This document shows positions 1 through 5,970 of a DNA stretch of 7,922 nucleotides, piece after piece (position 1 is the first letter of the stretch; each line of letters opens with the position of its first letter). The DNA is taken from positions 1 to 7,922 of the forward strand of contig CAYSPU010000266.1 in the NCBI GenBank assembly GCA_964432995.1, read 5' to 3'. Below the pieces are notes generated by a model. The model ran no database searches. It saw nothing but the letters and a program-made list of their open reading frames with translations, and was not told the origin of the DNA. Origin of the DNA: CAYSPU01 sp964432995 (lineage in GTDB: Bacteria > Verrucomicrobiota > Verrucomicrobiia > Limisphaerales > JAHDYP01). A program made the translations under genes and the position numbers.

Positions 1-1
1 C

Positions 2-478
2 TACCCGTTTCTCGACGACCCCGACGTGGCGATGGTCGGCGTCGAGGCGGGCGGCGAGGGAATCGTGCCCCACCGCCACGCCGCGCGTTTCCAGGGCGGA
101 TCGCTCGGCGTCCTCCAGGGCACGCGCTCCTATCTGCTGCAGGACGACCAGGGCCAGATCCAGTCCACCCACAGCGTCTCGGCCGGTCTGGACTACGCCG
201 CCGTGGGCCCCGAGCACGCCTGGCTGCGCGACCAGGGTCGCGTCGATTACACCTACGCCACCGACCCCCAGGCGCTCGAAGCCTTCCAGCACCTGGCCCG
301 CACGGAAGGAATCCTGCCCGCCCTGGAATCGGCCCACGCCATCGCCGAAGTCATCCGGCGCGCCCCGGGAATGCCGCGGGACCGGCTGGTCGTCGTGAAC
401 CTCTCCGGCCGCGGCGACAAGGACGTCAGCCAGGTGGTGGCGAAGTTGGACCTCCAGATGCCCCGCCCGGACAAGTGA
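2..478 (+). CDS. trpB: Tryptophan synthase beta chain, C-terminal part (5' end outside window)
   Basis: This is the PLP enzyme that condenses indole with L-serine to give L-tryptophan; it normally acts in the cytoplasm as a TrpA2B2 complex. The first full codon is at position 2 and 158 residues remain of a protein usually near 400. Visible family blocks are GVEAGGEG, the GQIQSTHSVSAGLDY block, AVGPEHA, a GR-DY-TD segment, EGILPALESAHA and NLSGRGDKD. By comparison with the Salmonella enzyme, the Asp of AGLDY, the Glu of PALESAHA and the Ser of NLSGRGD correspond to the active-site residues D305, E350 and S377, so this end looks functional. The gene ends TGA at 476-478. The next gene is yicC, not trpA, so the alpha subunit must be encoded elsewhere. 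Identity is very secure; only the upstream part is unseen. Confidence 0.97.
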   Translation, partial: YPFLDDPDVAMVGVEAGGEGIVPHRHAARFQGGSLGVLQGTRSYLLQDDQGQIQSTHSVSAGLDYAAVGPEHAWLRDQGRVDYTYATDPQALEAFQHLARTEGILPALESAHAIAEVIRRAPGMPRDRLVVVNLSGRGDKDVSQVVAKLDLQMPRPDK

Positions 479-534
479 CGGCCCGGAGATTTGGTTCGCG
501 CAACGACCCGATTTTCCTCAGAATCCGTTCTCCG

Positions 535-1416
535 ATGAAATCGATGACGGGATACGGGCGCGGCGAATGCGCCCAACACGGCCACAAGGTGACGGTCGAA
601 CTCACTTCGGTCAACCGCCGCCAGGGAGAGATCGCGCTCAGTCTGCCGCGCGAACTCGAAGGCCTCGAAAGCCGGATTCGCGACCGGATCAACCGGAGCA
701 TTTCGCGCGGCCGGCTGGTGGCCCGGATTGGGTTGCACCTCGGCGAGGCCGACTGGAAAGGGCGGGTCCGGCTGAATGCGCCGCTGGCGCGGACCTACGT
801 GAGGGAGTTCCGCCGGCTGTCGCGCGACCTCAAGCTGGCGGGGGAAATCACGCTGGAGGCGGTCTTGCGCGCCCCCGGGGTGCTGCAGACCGAGGAAGAC
901 GCCGACGCCGGGGAGCGTTTCTGGCCGGAGGTCGAGAAGGCGCTGGACAAGGCCTTGGCGGCCCTGGTGCGGATGCGGGAGAGCGAAGGGGGCCACTTGG
1001 CGAAGGACCTCCAGCGGCGGATGGCGGGAATCCGAAAGACGGCGGGCCGCGTGGCGGCGATTGCGCCGGAGGTGCCGCGTCGCTACCAGGAGCAGTTGCG
1101 GGAGCGGATCCGGCAGGCCGGCCTGCCGCTGCCGGCGGCCGAGGACGAACGCCTCCTCCGCGAGGTGGTCTATTTCACCGATCGTTCCGATATCTCCGAG
1201 GAACTGACCCGCCTGCAGAGTCACTTCGCCCAATTCGACGAGTGCCTCCACTCCAAGGAACCCGTCGGACGCACCCTGGATTTCCTGGTGCAAGAGCTGA
1301 ACCGCGAAGTCAACACCATCGGCTCCAAGGCCAATGACGGCCGCATCTCGCGCGAGGTCGTGCTGCTCAAGGCCGAACTCGAGAAACTGCGCGAGCAAGT
1401 GCAGAACATCGAGTGA
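535..1416 (+). CDS. yicC: YicC family endoribonuclease
   Basis: The product is 293 residues, close to the usual 285-295 of the family. YicC proteins were long called 'stress-induced protein YicC'; E. coli YicC is now known as an endoribonuclease acting on RNA such as the small RNA RyhB. The N-terminus has the hallmark MTGYGRGE (residues 4-11), then SVNRRQGEIALSLPREL (25-41); most relatives have NHR where this one has NRR. The C-terminal DUF1732 domain (about 205-293) carries DISEELTRLQSH (219-230), PVGRTLDFLVQELNREVNTIGSKAND (243-268) and the closing REQVQNIE. The ATG at 535 is chosen because MKSMTGYGRG is where the family begins. An in-frame GTG at 475 overlaps the trpB stop and would add 20 unconserved residues. 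No clear Shine-Dalgarno precedes 535. The stop overlaps the gmk GTG, a conserved pairing. Confidence 0.95.
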   Translation: MKSMTGYGRGECAQHGHKVTVELTSVNRRQGEIALSLPRELEGLESRIRDRINRSISRGRLVARIGLHLGEADWKGRVRLNAPLARTYVREFRRLSRDLKLAGEITLEAVLRAPGVLQTEEDADAGERFWPEVEKALDKALAALVRMRESEGGHLAKDLQRRMAGIRKTAGRVAAIAPEVPRRYQEQLRERIRQAGLPLPAAEDERLLREVVYFTDRSDISEELTRLQSHFAQFDECLHSKEPVGRTLDFLVQELNREVNTIGSKANDGRISREVVLLKAELEKLREQVQNIE

Positions 1417-2039
1417 ACGCCCCCAGCCACGCGCCCCTGTTGGTGGTCCTCTCCGCCCCCTCCGGAGCCGGCAAGACGACGCTCTGCTACAACCTGCTCG
1501 ACGCCGAGCCCCAGGTCCGGCGCGCCGTCACCTGCACCACCCGCCCCCCGCGCACCGGGGAGCGCCCGGGCGTGGATTACCATTTCCTGGCGCCTGACGA
1601 TTTCGCCCGCCGCCGCGCCGCGGGGGAGTTTCTCGAGTCCGCCCGCGTCCACGGGCAGTGGTACGGAACCTTGCGGGGGGAGGTCGTCACCAAGCTGGAC
1701 CAGGGGACCGATGTCCTGCTGAACATCGATGTCCAGGGAGCCGCCGCCGTGCGCGCCGCCGCCGAAACGGACCCGCGTCTGCGACAAGCCCTCGTCAGCG
1801 TCTTCCTGGCCCCGCCGTCGCTCGCGGAACTCGAACAACGCTTGCGCGGCCGGGGCACCGACCGCGAAGAGGCAATCCGCCGACGGCTCGAAGCGGCGCA
1901 CGGGGAGATCGACCACTGGCGCCACTTCGATTACCTTCTGGTGAGCGCGACCATTCCGGAAGACCTGCGGCGGATGCGCGCCGTTCTGGAGGTCGAACGA
2001 ATGCGGACACGGCGGCAGGCGGCGTGGGATGTGGTATAG
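1413..2039 (+). CDS. gmk: Guanylate kinase
   Basis: It phosphorylates GMP to GDP with ATP in the cytoplasm, an essential step of guanine nucleotide supply and salvage. The 208 residues match the usual length. Seen in order: the P-loop APSGAGKTT (15-23), the GMP-binding loop TTRPPRTGE (42-50) followed by VDYHF (54-58), the EFLESARVHGQWYGT block (72-86), VLLNIDVQGAAAVR (101-114) and the lid segment RGRGTDREEAIRRRL (145-159). The late segment reads LLVSAT where many homologues have VND, a mild divergence. Translation starts at GTG 1413, inside the GTGA that ends yicC (stop 1414-1416), so initiation is probably coupled to yicC. Gene order yicC-gmk is widespread. The usual next gene rpoZ is absent: only 54 bp separate the gmk stop from coaC. 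Confidence 0.97.
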   Translation: MNAPSHAPLLVVLSAPSGAGKTTLCYNLLDAEPQVRRAVTCTTRPPRTGERPGVDYHFLAPDDFARRRAAGEFLESARVHGQWYGTLRGEVVTKLDQGTDVLLNIDVQGAAAVRAAAETDPRLRQALVSVFLAPPSLAELEQRLRGRGTDREEAIRRRLEAAHGEIDHWRHFDYLLVSATIPEDLRRMRAVLEVERMRTRRQAAWDVV

Positions 2040-2040
2040 C

Positions 2041-2079
2041 CCGGTTGGTGCGGCCCGGGCGCCGGACCGCACCGACCGG
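2041..2079 (+). promoter_or_regulatory. Stem-loop in the gmk-coaC gap, reaching the coaC ribosome binding site
   Basis: The left arm 2041-2053 (CCGGTTGGTGCGG) pairs with the right arm 2067-2079 (CCGCACCGACCGG) over 13 bp with no mismatch, apart from one G-U wobble (2046 with 2074). The loop is the 13 nt at 2054-2066. It begins two bases after the gmk stop, and its last two bases are the first two G of the coaC Shine-Dalgarno. No run of T follows, so it is not a standard intrinsic terminator. Possible roles are a translational switch for coaC, an RNase processing site, or protection of the upstream transcript. The structure is seen directly; its role is inferred. Confidence 0.6.
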
Positions 2080-2086
2080 AGGAAGG
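2078..2086 (+). promoter_or_regulatory. Strong Shine-Dalgarno of coaC
   Basis: GGAGGAAGG lies 7 nt before the ATG at 2094 and fixes that start. It is the only strong Shine-Dalgarno in the window. Bases 2078-2079 also form the foot of the preceding stem-loop. Confidence 0.8.
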
Positions 2087-2093
2087 ATCGACC

Positions 2094-2648
2094 ATGAGTG
2101 ACGGACCGATGGTAGTCGTGGGCGTAACCGGCTCGATTGCCGCCCACAAGGCGGTCGACCTGGTTAGCCAGTTGACCAAGGAGGGCTGCCGGGTGCACGT
2201 GGTGCTGACCGCCAGCGCCCAGCGATTCGTGACCCCCCTCCCCTTCCGGACGCTCTCCCGAAACCCGGTGATCACTGATCTCTTCGAAGACCCCGCCGAG
2301 TGGAAGCCGGCCCACATCCGGCTCGCCGATGAGACACGCCTCCTCCTCATCGCGCCGGCAACCGCCCGCAAGATCGCCCAACTGGCCCTCGGATTGGCCG
2401 ACGATGCCCTGAGCTGCCTGGCGCTGGCGCTCAACCCGAAGGCGAGACTGCTGATCGCCCCGGCCATGAACGGCAAGATGTGGCAACATCCCGCCACCCA
2501 ACAGAATGTCGCCCTGCTGCGCTCCCGCGGGGCCGAGTTCATCGGACCTGAGGAGGGCCTCCTCTCCTGCGGCTACGAAGGCGTCGGACGCATGTGGAAG
2601 GTCGAGGAGATCGTCGCCCGGGCGTTGGCGCTTGTGCGCACATCATAA
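2094..2648 (+). CDS. coaC: Phosphopantothenoylcysteine decarboxylase, stand-alone CoaC-type flavoprotein
   Basis: The 184-residue protein matches the N-terminal half of bacterial CoaBC (Dfp). That half is an FMN enzyme which decarboxylates 4'-phosphopantothenoylcysteine to 4'-phosphopantetheine in coenzyme A synthesis. Visible motifs are GVTGSIAAHKA (10-20, flavin-binding start), FVTPLPF (45-51), the catalytic His at 74 in AHIRLAD, APATA (87-91), PAMNGKMW with Asn126 (123-130), and Cys159 in LSCGYEGVGRM, the flap cysteine that reduces the intermediate. All known key residues are therefore present. The protein stops at the end of the decarboxylase domain. There is no CoaB (phosphopantothenate-cysteine ligase) domain, and the next gene is unrelated, so CoaB should be encoded elsewhere. 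Other HFCD flavoproteins (UbiX, lantibiotic decarboxylases) are less likely because of the CoaC motifs and the gmk neighbour. Confidence 0.9.
   Translation: MSDGPMVVVGVTGSIAAHKAVDLVSQLTKEGCRVHVVLTASAQRFVTPLPFRTLSRNPVITDLFEDPAEWKPAHIRLADETRLLLIAPATARKIAQLALGLADDALSCLALALNPKARLLIAPAMNGKMWQHPATQQNVALLRSRGAEFIGPEEGLLSCGYEGVGRMWKVEEIVARALALVRTS
2633..2642. repeat. 10-bp perfect palindrome at the end of coaC
   Basis: TGTGCGCACA is its own reverse complement. It lies across the last codons of coaC, 42 bp before the kinase ATG. It could be a dimeric operator half-way between the housekeeping block and the two-component genes, but a 10-bp palindrome in G+C-rich coding DNA can arise by chance. No second copy was noticed near any other gene start. 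Confidence 0.25.
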
Positions 2649-2684
2649 CGGAAGGTCGCTCCCGCCCTCTTGATCCCTTTCCCC

Positions 2685-4115
2685 ATGGCCCAGGAAGCCC
2701 GATCCACCCGACGCCCCCCTCCGCGGGCGAGCCGGTGGACCACCCTCAGGCTCCCCGGCTGGCTCGCCAAACTGCCGGCCGACCGTGGCGAGGAGGTGGC
2801 TCGCATTCAGTCGATCGAACGCGATCTGGGGCTTCCGCTGCGGGTGGCCATGCTCCTGGCACTCTACTACTACCTCTTCTACTCGAATTGGTTCCAGGAG
2901 GCGGAGTTGCTGCAGCAGGGATTGGTGGAGGTCGTCCGCTGGTTCTTCGTAGCCTACGCGGTGGCCAATGTGATTGGCGGAATGCTGCTGGCGGGGATGC
3001 GGGACCTGCCGTTTCCGCTGGTGCGCGAGGTGGTGCTGGTCTTGAGCCTCTTCGACGCGGCGTTCTTCGGGGCGTTGACAACGGTCACCGGCGGATTCGA
3101 CTCGGCCCTCTATTGGGTGTTCATCGTCTTGACCATCCGCAACGCGCTCAACATGCCCGAGGCCGGGCGGCAGATCCTCGTCAACCTGCTGACCACCGCT
3201 TCGTTCGTCACCGCCGGCGCTGCGCAGATCCTCACGACCGCCATGGAGATCGACATGCTGTCCCCGGACATGCAGCAGGCAATCTACCCGTCCGGCCAGG
3301 AACCCCTGGCCGAGCCGGTCATTCTCCGCGTGGCCTTGCTGCTGCTCATGACCGCCTGCTGCTATGGAGTGGAAGTCCTGATCAATCGTCAGCGGCGGAC
3401 CGACGAGGAGGCGCTCGAGTTCGCCCAGCGGCAACAGCAGCTCGAGTCCGCCGGCCGCCTCGCCGCCGAGATCGCCCATCAGCTCAAGAATCCCCTCGGC
3501 ATCATCAACAACGCCGCCTTCACCCTCCAACGAACCTTGAAAGAGGGAAAAACCATCACCCAGCAAATCCAGATCATCCGCGAGGAAGTCGAGCGCTCGG
3601 ACCGCATCATCACCGAGCTGATGGGCTACGCCCGCCTGGTGGACGGCAAGGTCGAACGGCTGGACGCGGAGGCGGAATTGGAGTCGGCCGTCCACCAGGT
3701 GTTCCCGCCGGCGGCGCGCTTCGAGGTCGAGATTCACCGTCAGTACGCGTCGAGCCTGCCGCCGCTCCTGGCGCAGCGCGGCCATATCGCGCAGATCTTC
3801 GTCAACCTCCTCCAGAACGCCCGCGAGGCCATGAACGGGAAGGGCCACCTGCATTTGCGGACCAGCCTCGGCGACGACCAGTCGCTGCGCATCCACATCG
3901 AGGACACCGGCCCGGGAATCGCCCCCCAACACCTCGAACGCGTCTTCGAGGCCTACTACACCACCAAACAAAAGGGAACCGGCCTCGGCCTCGCCATCGC
4001 CAAGCACAACGCCGAACTCTACGGCGGCACCATCCGCGCTGAGTCCGAGCTTGGAAAAGGAAGCCGGTTCCTTCTACAGTTCCCCGCCCGAACGGTCTCG
4101 CGCCTGCAAAAATGA
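2685..4115 (+). CDS. Membrane sensor histidine kinase, about six transmembrane segments
   Basis: The 476-residue kinase should autophosphorylate and pass phosphate to the regulator encoded next. The N-terminal part has hydrophobic stretches near residues 51-67, 83-104, 111-131, 138-153, 163-186 and 211-233, with only short loops, so no periplasmic sensor domain is recognisable; the signal may be perceived in the membrane. A short linker leads to the HisKA H-box AEIAHQLKNP with phospho-acceptor His265, then the N-box with NLLQNAREAMNG (374-385), DTGPGI (407-412), FEAYYTTK (421-428) and GTGLGLAIAKH (431-441), a complete HATPase domain like that of NtrB/AtoS-type kinases. The ATG at 2685 is preferred. 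An in-frame TTG at 2670 lies closer to GGAAGG (2650-2655) and would add 5 residues. The stop overlaps the regulator start as ATGA (4112-4115). The stimulus is unknown. Confidence 0.93.
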   Translation: MAQEARSTRRPPPRASRWTTLRLPGWLAKLPADRGEEVARIQSIERDLGLPLRVAMLLALYYYLFYSNWFQEAELLQQGLVEVVRWFFVAYAVANVIGGMLLAGMRDLPFPLVREVVLVLSLFDAAFFGALTTVTGGFDSALYWVFIVLTIRNALNMPEAGRQILVNLLTTASFVTAGAAQILTTAMEIDMLSPDMQQAIYPSGQEPLAEPVILRVALLLLMTACCYGVEVLINRQRRTDEEALEFAQRQQQLESAGRLAAEIAHQLKNPLGIINNAAFTLQRTLKEGKTITQQIQIIREEVERSDRIITELMGYARLVDGKVERLDAEAELESAVHQVFPPAARFEVEIHRQYASSLPPLLAQRGHIAQIFVNLLQNAREAMNGKGHLHLRTSLGDDQSLRIHIEDTGPGIAPQHLERVFEAYYTTKQKGTGLGLAIAKHNAELYGGTIRAESELGKGSRFLLQFPARTVSRLQK

Positions 4116-5557
4116 CGCCGCCACTGCCGCCATTGTTGGTTGTCGACGACGAGCGCAACATGCGCCTCTCCCTCGAGACGCTGCTCGGCGACGAAGGTTA
4201 CGCCGTCCACTCCGTCGAATCGGCCGAGGAAGGCCTGCAGCGCCTGGAGCAGCAGGACTACTTCATGGTCATCACCGACGCCCGCCTGGGCGGCATGAGC
4301 GGTTACGAGCTGCTCTCGCGCCTCAAGGCCCGCTGGCCCGAACTCCCGGTGCTGATGATCACCGCCTTCGCCACACCCCGCCTCGCCGTCGAGGCCATCC
4401 AGGCCGGCGCCATCGATTACCTGGCCAAACCCTTCGCTCCCGAGGAGCTCATCCACGCCATCAACCGCTGCGCCGAGCGCTACCGCCTCCTGGCCGAAAA
4501 TGCCTCCCTGCGCGCCCGCGCCGAACAGCCCAGCCGTCTCGACGAGATCATCGGCGAAGCGCCCGCCATCCGCGAACTGCGGCAGCTCATCCAAACGGTC
4601 GCCCCCACCAACGCCACGGTGCTGATTCTCGGGGAAAGCGGCACCGGCAAGGAACTCGTCGCCGGCGCCCTCCACAACCTCAGCCTGCGACGCGATCGCA
4701 GCTACGTGCGCATCAACTGCGCCGCCATTCCCGAAACCCTCCTCGAAAGCGAACTCTTCGGCCATGAACGCGGGGCCTTCACCGGCGCCGTCCGCCAGAA
4801 ACTCGGCCGGGTCGAGGAAGCCCACGAAGGCACGATCTTCCTCGACGAGATCGGCGACATGAGCCGGCCCCTGCAGGCGAAGCTCCTGCGGTTCCTCGAG
4901 GACGGAAGCTTCACGCGGGTGGGCGGCACCCAGGAACTGCGGGTGGACGTCCGGCTGGTGGCCGCCACGAACCGCGATATCATCGAGGCCATTCGCAAAG
5001 GACATTTCCGCGAGGACCTCTATCACCGCCTGAATGTCGTGCAGTTCCGCCCCCCGCCCCTCCGCGAGCGCGGGCAGGATATCCTGGTGCTGGCCGACCA
5101 TTTCCTGCAGCAGTTCAGTGTCACCCTGAACAAGAACCTGCGCGGCTTCCGCCACACCGCCCGGCGGCTGCTGCTCGACCACCACTGGCCGGGCAACGTG
5201 CGGGAACTGCGCAACGTGATCGAACGGGCGGTCATCCTCGAGACCGCCAACGAGGTCCAACCGTCGAGCCTGCCGGACTTCGAGCTCGAACGGCGCCTCC
5301 GCAAGGACGCCGAGACCCCGGCCGCAGGCCCGTCGCCCTCCCCCGAAGCCTCCCTCGAAGATGCCCTGATGCAATACGAACGCTCCGTCATCCTCCGCAC
5401 CCTCGACCATAACCACTACAACCTTGTCAAAACCGCCGACCAACTGAAAATCACCCGCCATGCGCTGCGGTATCGTATCAACCGGCTGAACATCCGCCTG
5501 GATGCGGAGGCCGACGAACCCGCCGCCGCCCCGGATCAGCCCGACTCTCCCGCATGA
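4112..5557 (+). CDS. NtrC-family sigma-54-dependent response regulator
   Basis: The 481 residues form the classic three-domain activator of sigma-54 RNA polymerase. The receiver domain (about 7-120) has the acidic pair D12-D13, phospho-acceptor D56 in VITDARL, T84 and K106 in YLAKPF. The AAA+ domain (about 144-375) has Walker A GESGTGKE (174-181), the sigma-54-contacting GAFTGA loop (221-226), Walker B TIFLDEI (241-247), the VAATNRD sensor segment (283-289) and WPGNVREL (359-366). After a Pro/Ala-rich linker, a Fis-type helix-turn-helix lies at about 418-460 (TADQLKITRHALRYRINRL). All motifs needed for phosphorylation, ATP hydrolysis and sigma-54 contact are intact. ATGA overlaps at both ends couple it to the kinase before it and the small membrane protein after it. 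The target promoters are unknown; I found no convincing -24/-12 element in the window. Confidence 0.96.
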   Translation: MTPPLPPLLVVDDERNMRLSLETLLGDEGYAVHSVESAEEGLQRLEQQDYFMVITDARLGGMSGYELLSRLKARWPELPVLMITAFATPRLAVEAIQAGAIDYLAKPFAPEELIHAINRCAERYRLLAENASLRARAEQPSRLDEIIGEAPAIRELRQLIQTVAPTNATVLILGESGTGKELVAGALHNLSLRRDRSYVRINCAAIPETLLESELFGHERGAFTGAVRQKLGRVEEAHEGTIFLDEIGDMSRPLQAKLLRFLEDGSFTRVGGTQELRVDVRLVAATNRDIIEAIRKGHFREDLYHRLNVVQFRPPPLRERGQDILVLADHFLQQFSVTLNKNLRGFRHTARRLLLDHHWPGNVRELRNVIERAVILETANEVQPSSLPDFELERRLRKDAETPAAGPSPSPEASLEDALMQYERSVILRTLDHNHYNLVKTADQLKITRHALRYRINRLNIRLDAEADEPAAAPDQPDSPA

Positions 5558-5970
5558 CTCCCTCCATCCTCTTCCTCGCCCAGTCCGCCAACCCCGTGCC
5601 CACCGCTCTGCCGATCGGCCGAACCGGCGGCATGCTCCTGACCGACGTGCTCCTCATCGTCGCCGTCGTGCTCGTCATCACCCTCGTCCTCGTCGTCTGG
5701 GCGCGCTACTACGTCCGCGGCGGCCGGCATCGCCACAGCCACTCCCACCGCAGTTCCTCCAGCTCTTCCACCTCGTCGGATTCCGCCTCCCCTTCCGGTG
5801 GCGCCAGCAGGTCCGACGAAGGCGAACGCGGGCACCACCGTTCCCATCGACACCACCACCATCGCCGGCGCCGACGTCACGAGGAGTTCCGCGGCCGGAA
5901 CCCGACGCTCGCCGAAACCGGCGGGCTCCCCCCCTTGCGGGATCCCAACCCGCCGCGCCCCCCCGCGTGA
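5554..5970 (+). CDS. Small single-pass membrane protein with Ser/His/Arg-rich tail, function unknown
   Basis: I cannot assign a function. The 138 residues comprise a short N-terminus, one strongly hydrophobic helix (about 27-49), then Arg-Tyr-Tyr and a polar tail. The tail has alternating His (59-65), a Ser-rich run (67-81), an acidic patch, a second His cluster (94-103), five Arg (104-108) and a compact ending RNPTLAETGGLPPLRD (115-130). Twelve His lie in the tail. Positive residues after the helix suggest that the tail is cytoplasmic. The Ser run uses AGT, TCC, AGC, TCT and TCG, and the Arg run CGC, CGG, CGA and CGT, so the low complexity is kept at protein level and is not DNA slippage. 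The ATG overlaps the regulator stop (ATGA) and the TGA overlaps the next start (GTGA), which supports a translated gene. Metal binding or contact with acidic partners or lipid heads is conjecture. Confidence 0.75.
   Translation: MTPSILFLAQSANPVPTALPIGRTGGMLLTDVLLIVAVVLVITLVLVVWARYYVRGGRHRHSHSHRSSSSSSTSSDSASPSGGASRSDEGERGHHRSHRHHHHRRRRRHEEFRGRNPTLAETGGLPPLRDPNPPRPPA

Noticed and set aside
479..534. trpA or a small gene between trpB and yicC
   Set aside because: The gap is only 56 bp and shows no coding or hairpin signal.
2041..2090. Intrinsic (rho-independent) terminator after gmk
   Set aside because: The stem is strong but is followed by GGAGGAAGG, not by a T-run, so the standard terminator definition is not met.
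2624..2640. Possible sigma-54 -24/-12 promoter (TTGGCG...GTGCGCA) before the kinase gene
   Set aside because: The GG-to-GC spacing is one base short and the -12 part lacks TTGC; it also lies within coaC coding sequence.
2643..4007. 454-residue open frame on the minus strand opposite the kinase, and similar ones at 253-1398 and 1221-2501
   Set aside because: They are repetitive in Gly, Glu, Arg and Val, show no domain motifs, and run opposite clear genes; they are compositional shadows.
2594..4042. 482-residue plus-strand frame overlapping the kinase gene
   Set aside because: It is Arg/Pro/Gly-rich with no recognisable domain, while the other frame has complete HisKA and HATPase motifs.
4019..5461. 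480-residue open frame on the minus strand opposite the regulator
   Set aside because: It has no family motif and mirrors the strongly conserved REC/AAA+ frame. Long antisense frames are expected where codons favour G or C at the third position.
5502..5966. Upstream extension of the squalene synthase frame to 5502
   Set aside because: The extension is Pro/Arg-rich without motifs and lies under the regulator end and the small membrane protein; the GTGA start at 5967 explains the gene.
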